This document shows, piece by piece, positions 45,987 through 57,900 of a stretch of 64,000 bases of DNA. The DNA is from Epiperipatus broadwayi (lineage: Eukaryota; Onychophora; Udeonychophora; Euonychophora; Peripatidae). The translations under genes were made by a program, and so were the position numbers. Under the pieces are notes generated by a model that saw only the letters and a list, made by a program, of their open reading frames with translations, was not told the DNA's origin and made no database searches. The stretch spans positions 8,349,011-8,413,010 of the forward strand of contig JAQFVV010006221.1 of assembly GCA_028023455.1 (NCBI GenBank), written 5' to 3'. Every line of letters begins with the position of its first letter. The first letter of the stretch is position 1.

Positions 45987-46298
45987 AGTCAATTATTTTA
46001 TATAGAGCGATGTTTTTACAAACTGTAATATTTAAACAGCATTAAACTGTTGCACATGCGCTTTGGATTTTAACTATAAAATGAATGAATACAAACACTT
46101 CAAACACATTTAATATCTTCACGCTTTCACTTTCAAACACTTAAGATTCGCCCATACAAAAGCATTTGGGTTCGAAAAGATAGATGGCCATTCTATCTTT
46201 TCCAAAGACTTTATCATGTGTTTGAAGTGTTTGTATTCATTCATTTTATAGTTAAAATCCAAAGCGCATGTGCAACAGTTTAATGCTATTTAAATATT
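45987..46298. mobile_element. Family C foldback element, 16-bp TSD
   Basis: Exact direct repeat acaaaaagtgaaacta at 45971-45986 and 46299-46314. Starts with a one-sided tail (tcaattattttatatagagc ... gatgttttt, ~40 bp) and then inverted arms: aacagcattaaactgttgca with its complement, then aatgaatgaatacaaacact with its complement, to a central hairpin agatagatggccattctatc. It contains no ORF and no hammerhead box that I can see. Confidence 0.85.
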
Positions 46299-46378
46299 AC
46301 AAAAAGTGAAACTAATAAATTATGATTATCTTAAAAAAAAATTCGCGCACACACACACATCTGTCTGAGAGTTTGCAA

Positions 46379-46670
46379 TGATTTTACATGTAATTATTTC
46401 CATCATCTAATATTAATTGTTAAATGTTTTTAAAAACATTCAAACTTTACAAATACAATCCGACTATTAATAATAGCACACAGATTAGTTAGTAAATAAC
46501 AATCTTCCAAGCAATAATATTCTCTCTTTTTCAGGTGTTTTTGCTTAACCAATAAGAATACTAGCATGAGATTCAAACCAGTGACCTTTAAATTTATAAA
46601 TACTGAATTTAAAGTGACACTCTAATCAACTTGGCTATTCTGTCAAAGGAAACACAGTCAATAAACATGT
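46379..46670 (-). repeat. Family B unit of PLE 2
   Basis: Minus strand: agccaagttgattagagtgt (A-box region), gtcactggtttgaatctcat (B-box region), aagcaaaaacacctgaaaaa, gagagaataatattgctt, ttaacatttaacaattaatatt-like end and gatgatggaaataatt. The hammerhead-like core is decayed (CTGAAAA ... GAAG). Confidence 0.7.
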
Positions 46671-46829
46671 TAGGTACTTATTTATGAGGATCCCTTCTTC
46701 ATTTTTTCTTAAGAGCAAGAAAAATGAGTGATTTCCAAATATGTATTATCATACTCAATTGATTTATGGGATTGACATTATTATGTAAGCAAATTCTTTA
46801 ATTTTTTTTTCTTTTTAGTTTTTCCTTTC

Positions 46830-47425
46830 TGTCCAAAATTCTCATTTTTTCCCAACCCAACATATGTTCATTGATATATGCATAATACATTACTTTAAAC
46901 ACTTTTCTCTCTCTCTAATCATTATTTTATGCTCTTTTGGTAAAACAACTGGTTCATCAATATATGTCTTTCCTTATTCACATGATCCTTAAAATATGTA
47001 GTTCTTATTTTTCATGATTTCAAGTTTAAGTTTTGTAGAGGCAAGGATTTCTCACAATATGAAATTGTCTTTGGGAAAGTTATTCTGACATTATATTGAT
47101 GCATATTTTCCTTAGTTTGTCTGTTCTCCTTAGTATGTATATATACTACAATTTCTATGTTTTTCTTTTGATGTTTATTTCATTGCCTATTTAAGGTCTT
47201 CTTGATGATAGTAGAGGAATAACCACTCTTTAAGAGAGTTTGCTTTAAATAGGATTTTTCTTTTTCCAAATCATTAGCGCAAACTACTTTTCATTCTGTT
47301 CCATAGTAATAATATAACTTCATGTTTTGTGTGCATATTACAGTTGGATGTATATATTATGGATTTTTTTGTGTATGTGGAATTTCTGTAAACTATAGTT
47401 TTGATTTTGTGATAAGGAAATCCTT
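46830..47425 (-). pseudogene. PLE coding remnant (RT C-terminal part, linker, nuclease)
   Basis: Reading the minus strand from about 47425: VYRNSTYTKK, then LLWNRMKSS, then in another frame WKKKNPI near the DLEKEKSYLKQTLLKSGYSS-type segment, a basic linker around 47180-47150, LRKICINIMSE, and after a further shift VNKERHILMNQ or, in the neighbouring frame, GKTYIDEPV followed by PKEHKIMIRER. The order (palm/thumb boundary, DPEKEK-type region, linker, GKTYI of the GIY-YIG fold, KEHK helix) matches PLE 1 and the PLE family. Multiple stops and shifts. Assignment rests on my reading of three frames. Confidence 0.68.
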
Positions 47426-47885
47426 AAGAAAAAATGAAGGTTATAAGGACCTTTGCAAACAAGTATATATATTTTCTACTGACTCTTAGAGCATCATCTC
47501 AAAATTAGTATTCACAATTCTAAAGATTACCTGTTCAATTCTCCTGTAATAATCCACTGATCAAATGAACATAATAACACTATAATTTAACAATTAAAAT
47601 AGATGATGGAAATAGTCCAATATATAATTACACACATATATTAGTGATATTTATATTTGTACTTGAAATTACAAATTAACAATGAGTATTTTTAATAGAA
47701 ATTTTTTAAAAAAAATATTGCATGAGGTATTATTTATTTTATTTGCTTTTTAGGAAAGAAATGGTATCCTTCATATATTAATTGTGACGATATGGATATA
47801 GTAATAATAAGTAAAATATATAAAAATGTTTATTTTTTTTATTATTAGTGATAATATAAACTATCAGAAGTAACACTTTAAACCA

Positions 47886-48080
47886 CATAGCATCACATGA
47901 TCACCATCTCTTATACTAGCACATAATTGTTTATAAACAAGGCAAAACTCTCCATATAGTCTGGGGATATTGGATGAGTAGGCATTAGATAGGGATTTTA
48001 TGCACAAGCCTTCTGGCATCCATTGATTACTCTGGTTGGCACAGGGTGGCACTACTGTATGGAGAGTTTTGCTTTGTTTA
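47886..48080 (+). mobile_element. Family A element, 195-bp form, 17-bp TSD (one mismatch)
   Basis: agtaacactttaaacca (47869-47885) and agtaacactttatacca (48081-48097) flank it. Left tail catcacatgatcaccatctc, short inverted arm ggcaaaactctccatata, then a jump straight to GTCTGGGGATATTGG, i.e. the hammerhead cleavage triplet and everything downstream of it. The 3' end is ggcactactgtatggagagt. It has no CTGATGA box. Confidence 0.85.
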
Positions 48081-48099
48081 AGTAACACTTTATACCATT

Positions 48100-51000
48100 T
48101 AATTACAATGTTTTTGGAAATATAATAAAGAATTGTAAAATCAATTTTAAAACTTATCTACCAAAATTAGTAATTCTTGAATGACTATAAAATTAATAAT
48201 AATGACTATATTTTATAACTTGATTAACTGTTATGTGAACAAGCTCTTTAATTAAAGTGAGTAATTTTGTGAAATTTAATTTTTGTATGCATAGCCTTCA
48301 GTTTAAACGAGATTTTTTGGCCAAATAAAAAAAAATAAATACTAATATTAATTTTTAACACACACAAAAAAAAAAAATTATAAAAATTTAAGGAATTAAA
48401 AAAAAAATTATGTTTTACATTACTGTAAAAAGATTATAATTATATACAAATATATATTAAATAAAAACAACTTTTAATTGTTTAAAAGAACTTTTAAAAA
48501 AAGCTCTACATTTGTCTTTGTTTGACAAATAAAATGTGAATGAATACTGCCATTTTGAAAAAATTAGTTTCCTTATGAACTATTCTATTATTCATGGTGT
48601 TGTACACTATGAGCTTCACTTTTTAGGCATTACAATATGCTGCAATTGCTACTTTTCTATATTGTTTTAAAGCATATGAATAACTTATATTACAGTTCAC
48701 AATGGTTTGTAGCCTTTCTTTTCTCTGATGCTGCAATTTTAATGTGTTAATTTTAACAAAATCCTAAAGATGTCACACTGTATAAACCTATAATAAATAA
48801 ATAAATAAATATAAAAAAAGTGATTATACAAAAAGTAGATTATTGGTTTTTATGCTGGGTTTGGAAAACGATAAGTGGGATTTAGATATAAAGGTTGTGG
48901 AGTTGGCAAAGATTATGTTGTGGAAATGGGATGGAGCAGAATATGGGAAAAATTAGACTGGAGAATGTAAGATTAAGTAGCTAACAAGTTTTTCTTGGTA
49001 TAATTGCTGAGATATTCTTGATTTCATTTAAGAAAAAGCTACAGCACATTACATCACATCACATAATAAAGCTACAAAGCAGATAGCTTAGAAATGAGAT
49101 TTGTGATTGACTGATGTTTAGATTGTTTTACTCTGGGGCTAAATAAGAGTGAAAATATGATAATTGTTAATAATATTTATTTTGATTATGAGGCAATGAT
49201 TTTGTAAGATTTATTATTAAATCAAAAACCACATCACTAGTAGAAGATTATCTTTGAAAACATTTTGTGTTTAAAAAGATCACTCTTAGAAAGCTTGTTA
49301 CAGGAACAGGAGGCAGCCTCTACTGGCTGAAAAAAAAATCATTTTTGTGAAAACTGAAAGTAAAATAGTCTTGAAAATTTTAATAACAATAAATAGTTTA
49401 TTAACTTTCAGAATTTTTTTTTGATGATAATTAATTCTATATATATATATCATTTTCAGTAACAAAATTCTAATAACTAATATTTCATTCTTCTAACTTT
49501 TTGAATAGATAATTACATCCAATGATGGCATCCTACATTGTTTCAGGTAAAAACTTTATTTAGATATTTATTTTCATATGTTTCAAATGCTAAATGTTAA
49601 TTTTTTTTAGGTATAATCACTTGAAAATTTAAATATATTTTATAAAAATTATGAATTATTAATATAATATATAGAAAAAAGGTTTAATTGTAATGAATAC
49701 TGTTTAACAGAATATTTACTATGTTTTATTCAAAGTGTGATAGGCAGGACTACTCGAGGGAATGATTAAGTGAGTTTTCTTAATAAACTTTGAAATATAG
49801 AGCTTTATCTTTTGCTAAAAACTCCTATCATTCAGTAAAAAGAAAAACTAAAATTTATAATTTATCCTGATATTTGAAAGTATTTGTCATAAGATTATAA
49901 TAGAAAAATTGCCATACAGATTGTTTAAATACCATCTAAAGTATCTTGTCTCCAGTAAAGTCAATAGAAATACTATTCTGAGAGAAAAAGAAAATTGTCA
50001 CAAAACATATAATAACAATGAAATGGTTCATTGCTTGAGAGTTCACAAAAAATTCAAGCACTGGAAGTGATAGAATTATGACATGATCCATAGTCTGAGC
50101 TCTGGAATCTTCTAGTCCATCACTGCACCAAATCATACAGAGCTTAAACATTATATAAACTGAAATTATTGTGCAAATGGTATTTTGAACCAAATCTGTA
50201 ATGGAAACATTCATTTACCATAAATATTAAATAAAAGAAAAAATAGGAAACACACTCCTGCTTTATATCTTCAACAACACCTCATCTGCAATTAGATCAC
50301 TTTATCATTTTTAAGATCATTTTAGAGATTCTTTTTTTGTGGTTTTAATTTATACCTCCTTTCTAAAACAACTAAACACAAGTAAATTGCAATAACTTTT
50401 TGATTCATTGTTTTCCAAAAAATTGAAGAAAATGAATAATAAAAATATAAAAAATTAAATAGAATCTTTTTAAAAATCATAAACAAGAAACAATGTAATA
50501 CATAATTACTAAAATACTATACATGTAAAGTACAATTTTACTATTAGCACTCAGATATATTCAAAATATTCTGAACACATTACTTGCAAAATATGCGCAT
50601 ATATAAATTTCAGTATATATAATTTTAATATCACAGTAATTACTTTAAAAAAAAACTAGTATTAATTATGATGATAAAAATTAATTTTGCTAAAAAAATA
50701 ATCTTATTTAATCATTAAATTTTTATATAAAAAAAAAGAAATTGAACTGACATTTATTTATTCTGAACAAATTTTATAATTCAGTTGATCTCCAAAAATG
50801 TAAAAAAAAAATTTTTTTTTAAAAGATGACAAACTAACCCTCCTATAGTCTGACAGTTTTCTTTGTTCTCTATAAGCTTTCAATTTTCATTTTAATATTA
50901 AACTATTATTATACATCAGAATATAATAAGTTTAACTTCATTTGATAGATATTATTGTTTAGAAATTAAATAAATTCTAAAAAAATCACAGTTGATTTTT

Positions 51001-52190
51001 GAAATTAGATTTTAATCAAAACCAAGCACTGTTTCGTTATTCAACTTCAGGAGAAGCAGATTGAATTTGCAAAATAAACAAAATCTTATTTGTTTGATGT
51101 TTGTTTTTAAATGTGAAAGAATAATTTGGTAATATCTAGTAAATCAATAAACTGATGCTTTAAAAGTTTAATTTTTTTTTAGTAATTTTATGATATTGCT
51201 ATATTTTCTAACAAACTGTTAGTGACAACATTTTCTAGACAGATCATATTTACTACCATCATAATTTCCATAGTAACATATAATCTGTTATATTTAAAAA
51301 TGAAACACTTCTGTAGAAAATAAATGTTATATATTCTTGATTCTTAATAATTATTATACAATTATCCAAAAATAATGGTAAACTTTCCCAAAAATCACAT
51401 TTTTAATCAATCATTTATAATACTGTCTTAAAATAATATTTCAAAGTTATCGCAAAATTTGAGTCCACCAAGAATACAATGGGTTCTCATCATTGTGGAC
51501 CTTACAATACTTTGACATTTCCACTTTTTCAATTATTCTGACATCTTCAGAATTTTTTTGAAATTAAAATATTAAGAAAAAAAGTTAGCAAAATCTCTCA
51601 ACAGAGGGCTAAAGATGCAAATTAAATTTCTTGGCTTATGGCCCAAATGCCATTCAGAATAAAGGAAAAAATGGTTTAAAAAAAGTAGGTGGCAAAATGA
51701 AAAATAATAAGGGGTAAAGTTAATAGTTTCTCATGCAAAAACCTCTAGTTATCTATGAATTACTGCACATGAATTATATATGAGAAGTATGATATTCTTT
51801 TTTTAAAATAAAATATAAAAAATATTTCAATTTAGAAATCAATAACAAACAATGCAAAAAAATCTTGCATTGGATTATAATTTGTCAATAATAAATGTAA
51901 AAAAAAAATTACATCACTAAAAATGATGTAGATGCAAAAGTATAATATTTATTTCTATAAGTGCTAATTTTAAAAATCAAAGAAAGCAAACAATAGATGC
52001 AAAAAAAAAATCATACACATGTATACAATGTGGATGAAGAGTTTGATATAATAGAGAAACTCAGCACCTATTAAGTTTTTATTTTTAATTATTTTTCAAT
52101 AGTATTTCTTATAATTATAATTGTATAAAATCTACTCCCTATCTCCAAGGTTGTCTTATGTTTTTCTCTAAATTAGCTTCTCATCTATAA
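48100..52190. other. Gene-free AT-rich stretch
   Basis: The longest frame is 92 codons (minus strand, 49936-50214); it has a hydrophobic C-terminal run but no start context, splice support or domain that I recognise. (TA)n at 49438-49450. No transposon signature seen. If a host exon is present it is too short for me to detect. Confidence 0.5.
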
Positions 52191-52199
52191 TTTTAATCA

Positions 52200-52375
52200 A
52201 TGAGTTTCTGATATGGATTTACTGTGTTTTCACTATCAAAGACCATAATAAGCCAGAAATCAATCTAGATATAGAAATAAAATAGCAATGTATAGGAATT
52301 TGATAATCCTTTAGCATCTATTGATTAGCCAAAATAACAATAGGTGGCAGAACTGTATTAATATGAACAGAATTT
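52200..52375 (+). mobile_element. Family A element, very old copy
   Basis: Weak but ordered matches: tcaaagaccataataagcca, gaaatcaatctagatatag, tagcatctattgattagcca, ggtggcagaactgtattaat. The hammerhead core is gone. Confidence 0.5.
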
Positions 52376-53020
52376 TTCCCTGAATTGTAATTGAAACTAT
52401 TTACCTTCCAGTTATACAATATCAAATTGCTTCACAGTATATTCATATTTATTAAAATCCTTCTATTTAAAATACGAATATTTTTTGATAGATTCATAAG
52501 TAAGTAAACACACATCCAAATAATAAATTAAATCGCAAATAGTAACTAAATATTACAAATTTTTGCTTTCTCATAATCGTTAACAAATTTGAAATGTCAC
52601 CAATCCTTAAGCTTAGATTTTGGTTTATTTCAGTTTTAGTATTTATAATCTTTTTGTCATATTTCTGAAGATTTTTTAATTATATCTTTGCCAATGCTTA
52701 TGGGAAAAAAAATCTTACTGATGAAAATATGTTTTATCACTCATTATCAATACAATTAACCAAATTTATATTTGTATAATATAAAGCATTATTGCACTTT
52801 ATAGTTAGTTATTAAAGCCAGGATTCTTTTCAACATTATTGTAATTGCTAATTCGTGAAATAAAAAAATGTTATTTGTCATGAATTAGAATTATGATAGC
52901 ATCTAAAAAGTGTTTTTCACAGATGCAAAACTCTCCATACAGTAGTGCCACTCAGTGCAAGCCAGAGTAATCAATGAATGCAGGAATATTTGTGCATAAA
53001 ATCTCTATCTAGTGCCTACT

Positions 53021-53079
53021 CATCTAAAATCCCCCGACTAGTTTCTAGATTGTGGCTTTCATCAGTGAAAAACCTTGGA
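53021..53079 (-). ncRNA. Hammerhead motif (family A), antisense half
   Basis: Minus strand CTGATGA (53059-53065), GAAAC (53041-53045), loop TA, triplet GTC (53036-53038). Core boxes intact; stem II (AGCC/TCTA-like) and stem I (poly-U against GGGGG) are weakened, so activity is doubtful. Confidence 0.5.
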
Positions 53080-53189
53080 TCTGAGAGCACTGCACCTAGA
53101 TCTTAGGATCTAATGCAACCCTCTAGCAGCCATCTTTTAATATTTTTTTTTATCTAATTATAAAGCTTTGAGTCCAAAATGAAAACACA

Positions 53190-53250
53190 ATGTTTTCCTT
53201 ACTGATGAAAAAGCCATAACCTAGAAACTAGTCTGGGGATATTGGATGAA
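53190..53250 (+). ncRNA. Hammerhead motif (family A), sense half
   Basis: CTGATGA (53202-53208), GAAAC (53224-53228), TA, GTC (53231-53233), then TGGGGATATTGG. Stem II is extended by one A and mispaired (AAGCC / CCTA), and the upstream stem I strand is replaced by ttttcctta. Core retained, helices degraded. Confidence 0.5.
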
Positions 53251-53464
53251 TAGGCACTAGATAGGGATTTTATGCACAAACCTTCCTCCATTCATTAAAT
53301 ACTCTAGCTTGCACTGAGTGGTGCTACTGTAGGGACAGTTTTGCCTCTGTAAAAAACAGCTTATGTAGGCATAAGAATGGTGATCATGTGATCTAAAAAG
53401 TGTATTAAAGCTTTAAATTTTGTATATTTATTTTCAAATTTATATTTATCTGTCACTATAATTA

Positions 53465-53705
53465 TATATAATGATCAGATATTTTACGGTAATATCTCCA
53501 CACTAAACTCTAATATATTTGTTTCTATACTTAGCGCTTTTGAAGGAATGATGCCTTCATTTTCAAAGCTGTAGATAGTTCTAATACCACTTTGAAAATG
53601 AAGGCATCGTTCCTTCGAAAGCGCTAAGTATAAAAATAAATATATTAGAGTTTAGTGTGGAGATATTACCGTAAAATATCTGATCATTACATATATAAAC
53701 TGCAC
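53465..53705. mobile_element. Near-perfect palindromic element, ~100-bp arms
   Basis: Left arm 53471-53568 (tgatcagatattttacggta ... gaaggcatcattcc as complement) and right arm 53590-53697 are nearly identical inverted copies around a 21-nt loop (tgtagatagttctaatacca within). Differences are about five substitutions and a small indel. Inside each arm lies a smaller hairpin gaaggaatgatgccttc. No ORF. TSD not certain (TA or part of tata). Confidence 0.88.
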
Positions 53706-53709
53706 ATTT

Positions 53710-54480
53710 AATTATTTAATAGTTATAATTATATATGTATATATTACAATTAAACAATGTAATTATTTTATCATTGTATCACTATTTTATAGGTATACTG
53801 CTATTATCCATTGAATTTATATTAGTAATAAAAAGTCATTTTGTCACTATATGCATTTTGAGCAGGGAAAAAAGGGATAATTCATTTAATAATGATATTT
53901 GCTTAACATTGTAGTCTGGTTTTTAAGTTGTAATTAGTAAACAGTGATATTATATATTAAATCAGTCTATCTTTATAATTTTTAATCATAATATAATTAA
54001 GTTATTAATAAGCCTTCTGATATGTATTTACTTTCTCTTCTATTCACAATAAAAATTTCAAAAACAAACAATTTAGACCCTACTCTTTTTTTTTAAAAAA
54101 AATTAAAACTGAATTTTAATTTTTTTATTGTCTATTTTCTGATTGATAAAGAAATCAGTACTTACTTGTTAGTTCTGCAATGTAGGAGAAATGTTACAAC
54201 TTTTCACATTTGTGATAAATATCTAACCTTGTGATCCCATCAAATAAACTCTGCAATCTCATTTGAGCTTGTCCAATAGTATGATAAATTTACACTTTCA
54301 TTTGTTGTCCAGATTTTGTTCCGACAAGTTCTTCTCACAGTGTTTTTTATTTCAATGCTGATTTATTTTTTTCCAATTTTCTGATTAGTACTACAATTTT
54401 TTTAAAAAAAAACAGTACACAATGTTGAACCTTTGCATTTTACCTACTACTGAGATCAATGTGGTTGATTACATCCACAC
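53710..54480. other. Gene-free AT-rich stretch before the Merlin remnant
   Basis: No domain. May include the decayed 5' part of the Merlin element, but no terminal repeat was found. Confidence 0.45.
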
Positions 54481-54499
54481 TTCGAATAAGCAATAGTAT

Positions 54500-54990
54500 T
54501 GTAATGTTTGAGAATGTAATAATAAAATAGGCCTTCATAAGGGAATATGGTTGGTGGGTTCCAGAATTCCATTTTTGATGGGTGATCTAATTTATTTACA
54601 GCTGGGCTCACAAATTAGCATCCAAAGAATGGAGGAAAATAGAACTCTGTTTAGTAGAGAAAAACATAAAATTGGGGGCATTGAAATTGATGAGAGCCTT
54701 TTGCTCAAAAAAAAAAATGCCAAGCCAGACAAAATTTTTCCAGAACAGGAAGATCGACAAGTGTTTCATCATGGGAATTCATGATGGAACAGCAGCAACA
54801 TGATGAAAGCTATCAAACAAAATGTGAAAGAGGAATTGATGATTTATTTGGACTGTTGGAAAGCCTATAAAACTGCTGAATTATGAGCTGCCAGTTACTG
54901 ATCATTTTCATATGAATCATACTAGAGGACATCAAAAAAATTAGTCTACCATATTGAAGAAGTAATAAAAGTTTAGTAATTACATTTTTT
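54500..54990 (+). pseudogene. Merlin (IS1595/ISXO2-like) transposase remnant
   Basis: Merlin DDE transposase, which moves a DNA transposon by cut and paste. The first frame (54551-54784) contains KIGGIEIDESLLLKKKNAKP and PDKIFPEQ, the signature around the first catalytic aspartate (GxVEIDES ... RGRILPxQW). It then shifts: DGTAAT matches the DRSAATL region, MMKAIKQNVKEELMIYLDCW and KAYKT match the second aspartate motif (SDCWKAY), and HMNHTRGHQKN matches VNHSxxFVDPxTGAHTQxIE. At least three frameshifts or stops. Terminal repeats were not located. Confidence 0.82.
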
Positions 54991-57900
54991 TTTTTTTTGG
55001 TTTTTAAAAAAATACATTTACTATCTATTAACATTTCTGGTGAAGATCCCGTGCAGGCATTATATTGCACAATCACATGTTAAGTAAGTTTCCATGGGGG
55101 GGGGGGGATTTACTTTTAGTCACCATCTTGAAACAAAATTTTATTCACTTAAAATAAAATAGAACAGGTGAATTGATTGTGTTCTTCATGACAATTCCTG
55201 TTATATATTACATGGTAAGTACTGTATGTGTATATTTTAAGCATTTGTAATTTAGTGATTGTTTTGTCCGCATTTAAAGTAACATTTGGGAATTGCATAA
55301 AACTTTTTCAGATTTATTTTTGTGTGAAATTCATATTTTTAGTATTATTAGATTTCATCTGATGCAATTACTGCCACGTATTAGAACTGCTATGCCTTTA
55401 TTCAGACTGCCAATAACTTTGTAAATCTCACTAAAATATCATGTACATGTGGTCCATTTTGATGAATTTATTATTTTAAGTTTGTACAATATCCAAGTAT
55501 ACATGTTATTTGATCACATCACAAGACACATCACAAGATTAGAAAGTTGTCAGCGGATTGATACAAATGTGAAAAGGCATAGCAGGTCTAATGCATAAGT
55601 ACCAAAAGAATTCTTATATATTTTCCATTTTACCAATGTCCCAATTTCATTGTTCATTCCACTCCTTGAAAAAATAATAGAAATTATACAATAATTAAAT
55701 TGAGATAATAATTTATATCAGGCTTGAAGTATAAATGCACTTACAAAAATATCCATACTATTTGAAAATCTATTGTGGATCAAAACATCATCTAAATATA
55801 AAAATTATCATCTTGAGCTTTCCATGACTGTGTGTACATATATATTTCGTCTCTTCAAAAACTCATGGCGTTTCACCTACATCTTTTCTTAATTCAAATC
55901 GCTTATTTAATCATTATTACACTTTTTTTTATTTTATTTTAATGATTATTCTTTTTTTTTTTATTCCAAACATAAAATTCTGAAATGTTTTTGATTAATC
56001 TATTAATCCTATTTTTAACTAGAAGATTAAAGTTACGGTTAATAAAATAATAATTGTTATATTAATTTTATAATTCTGAATATAAGTATTTTTCAATGAC
56101 AGCAATTTTGATTTAGGTGAATAATATAGAGTGTTTGAAAAAAAATGAATGTTTAGTCTAATATTTTTTAGTATATTTTTATTTTCCAAAATGAAATAAA
56201 AGCCTATAAATTTATACTGATTCCAAAAGACAAATGAGTATGAGGATCTACAGTTTTTGATAAATGTAAGCATTTAAACACTATTTTTAAATTTCATCAT
56301 CATAATTTGGCACAATTAGTCGTGCAGTCGACTTGGGATCGGGACAATTCAGAATCAATGCTCGAACTTCTTATGGACTCCTGACAATAAAGCTATATGC
56401 ATTTTTAAAAATATATAAATAAAGATTATATCTTCAAGGATCGTAGTAAACACATCTCATATATGATTCAAATTTTAAATGATTCATAGGCATGAATACA
56501 TTAAAATCTTTCGTGAAATTTGAACTTAATTGTTTTAACCAAATAAAACGTTTTATAAAGACTTCTGTTTCATCTACAAATGTCAAAGTTAAAAACTCGT
56601 TATAAATTATTCTTTTGAAAATATACGTGAAAGATTACTTAATATTAATGGAAGACAACAACAAAATGTTTATTTTAAAAAGACATATCTATATCAAGAG
56701 TAACAATTAAGTAATAATTATTATCATTTGATAACTACACGATAGATAACATTAAATAAAAACACTTACTTCTAGATGCTATAAATAAATTTAATGAATA
56801 AATGTTGAAAACAACATTAGAGCTTAATTTATATTTACAATAAGAAGAAAAATAAATTTAAGAATTACATTAGTAGTAATTTTGTTTTACGACAAACCTT
56901 CAAACTTTATTATTTACTATCTTTTCATAAGCTATATATTTTTTTTTCCTTGCAGAGTGAATTTCAAATTTGAAAAAAGAACCCACCCCCCTCCAAAAAA
57001 AAAAAAAATGTTACACCTAAAAAAAAACCGAAAAAAAAAAATTCTGAAAAATGATAAACAATCTATTTATTAAAATTTCACAACATGTTAATTACTAATG
57101 GATTTGCCATGAAGTAAAATAAAAATTTCTTGTAACAAAGAATATACCATTTTTTGATATTTATTAATAAAAGAATAAGTAAAGCAGTTGAGTCAGTGCA
57201 TAGTGCAACACTGCATGTCTTAAGTATATAAATTAATAAAATATATTTTCATTTTTACTATATAAATTTAATTATATACCGTACAATTATTGTTAATCAA
57301 TTCTTGACTTAACCTAACGGCGTTAAATTTAATAAAATGAAATTATTGAAAGGGATGATTGAAACATTCAAGCAATATTAAATAATAAAAAAAGATTGCA
57401 ATTCAAAAAAAGATTTAGAGGCAATTATTAAAATAAAATAATAAAAATTGACAATTTATTAATATAATCAAAAATGGAAATTAACGAAATCCATTACGCT
57501 GTTCTTTAATATAAATTATAATACATAATAAAACAAACCCATATACGACAGCTATAAAATTATACATATATATTAATAATAATTATACATAAAAAAATCT
57601 TTTTCGACATATGGTTTATGATTTTTTCAAATGTTAATCATCCATTTTAACATTAACCAATTATTACAGATAAAACTCTATCTGATATTCTATAATGAAA
57701 GTAAAATAACAATAAAAGAAAACATCAATGAAATATAATGAATATTTATTATAGAACACTAAACTTCTATCTGCAATAACTAGTTACTGTTAAAGTAGAT
57801 TATTAATATTTGAAAGGAGCATGAAACCATGTGCTGAAAACGGGTTTTTATAGTAATTATTATTAGTATATATACAATTACATAGCTGTTGTATATGATT

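Larger units (their letters stand above)
46379..47632 (-). mobile_element. Penelope-like element 2, decayed, bounded by family B units
   Basis: Minus-strand PLE coding remnant (46830-47425) lies between a family B unit in the same sense (46379-46670, on its 3' side) and an inverted family B fragment (about 47470-47632). The right unit ends tagatgatggaaatagtcca, the left begins atttccatcatctaat, so the two form terminal inverted repeats, one of the arrangements known for Penelope elements. Confidence 0.72.
52914..53390. mobile_element. Family A inverted dimer with two hammerheads, 13-bp TSD
   Basis: atctaaaaagtgt at 52901-52913 and 53391-53403. The left half is antisense (gcaaaactctccatacagta ... 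gcaaccctctagcagccatc) and the right half is sense (actgatgaaaaagccataac ... cttgcactgagtggtgctac). The one-sided tail ends ggtgatcatgtg at the right TSD, so the insert is in the reverse orientation to those at 27.5, 33.0 and 47.9 kb. Both halves keep a hammerhead core. Confidence 0.88.

Noticed and set aside
45987-46298. A hammerhead in family C
   Set aside because: I looked for CUGANGA and GAAA boxes on both strands of the 7.8, 21.1 and 46.0 kb copies and found none in the right order. Family C is linked to the PLE group only by architecture and TSD.
49936-50214. 92-codon minus-strand frame
   Set aside because: No domain, no similarity that I recognise, and such lengths are expected by chance in 64 kb.
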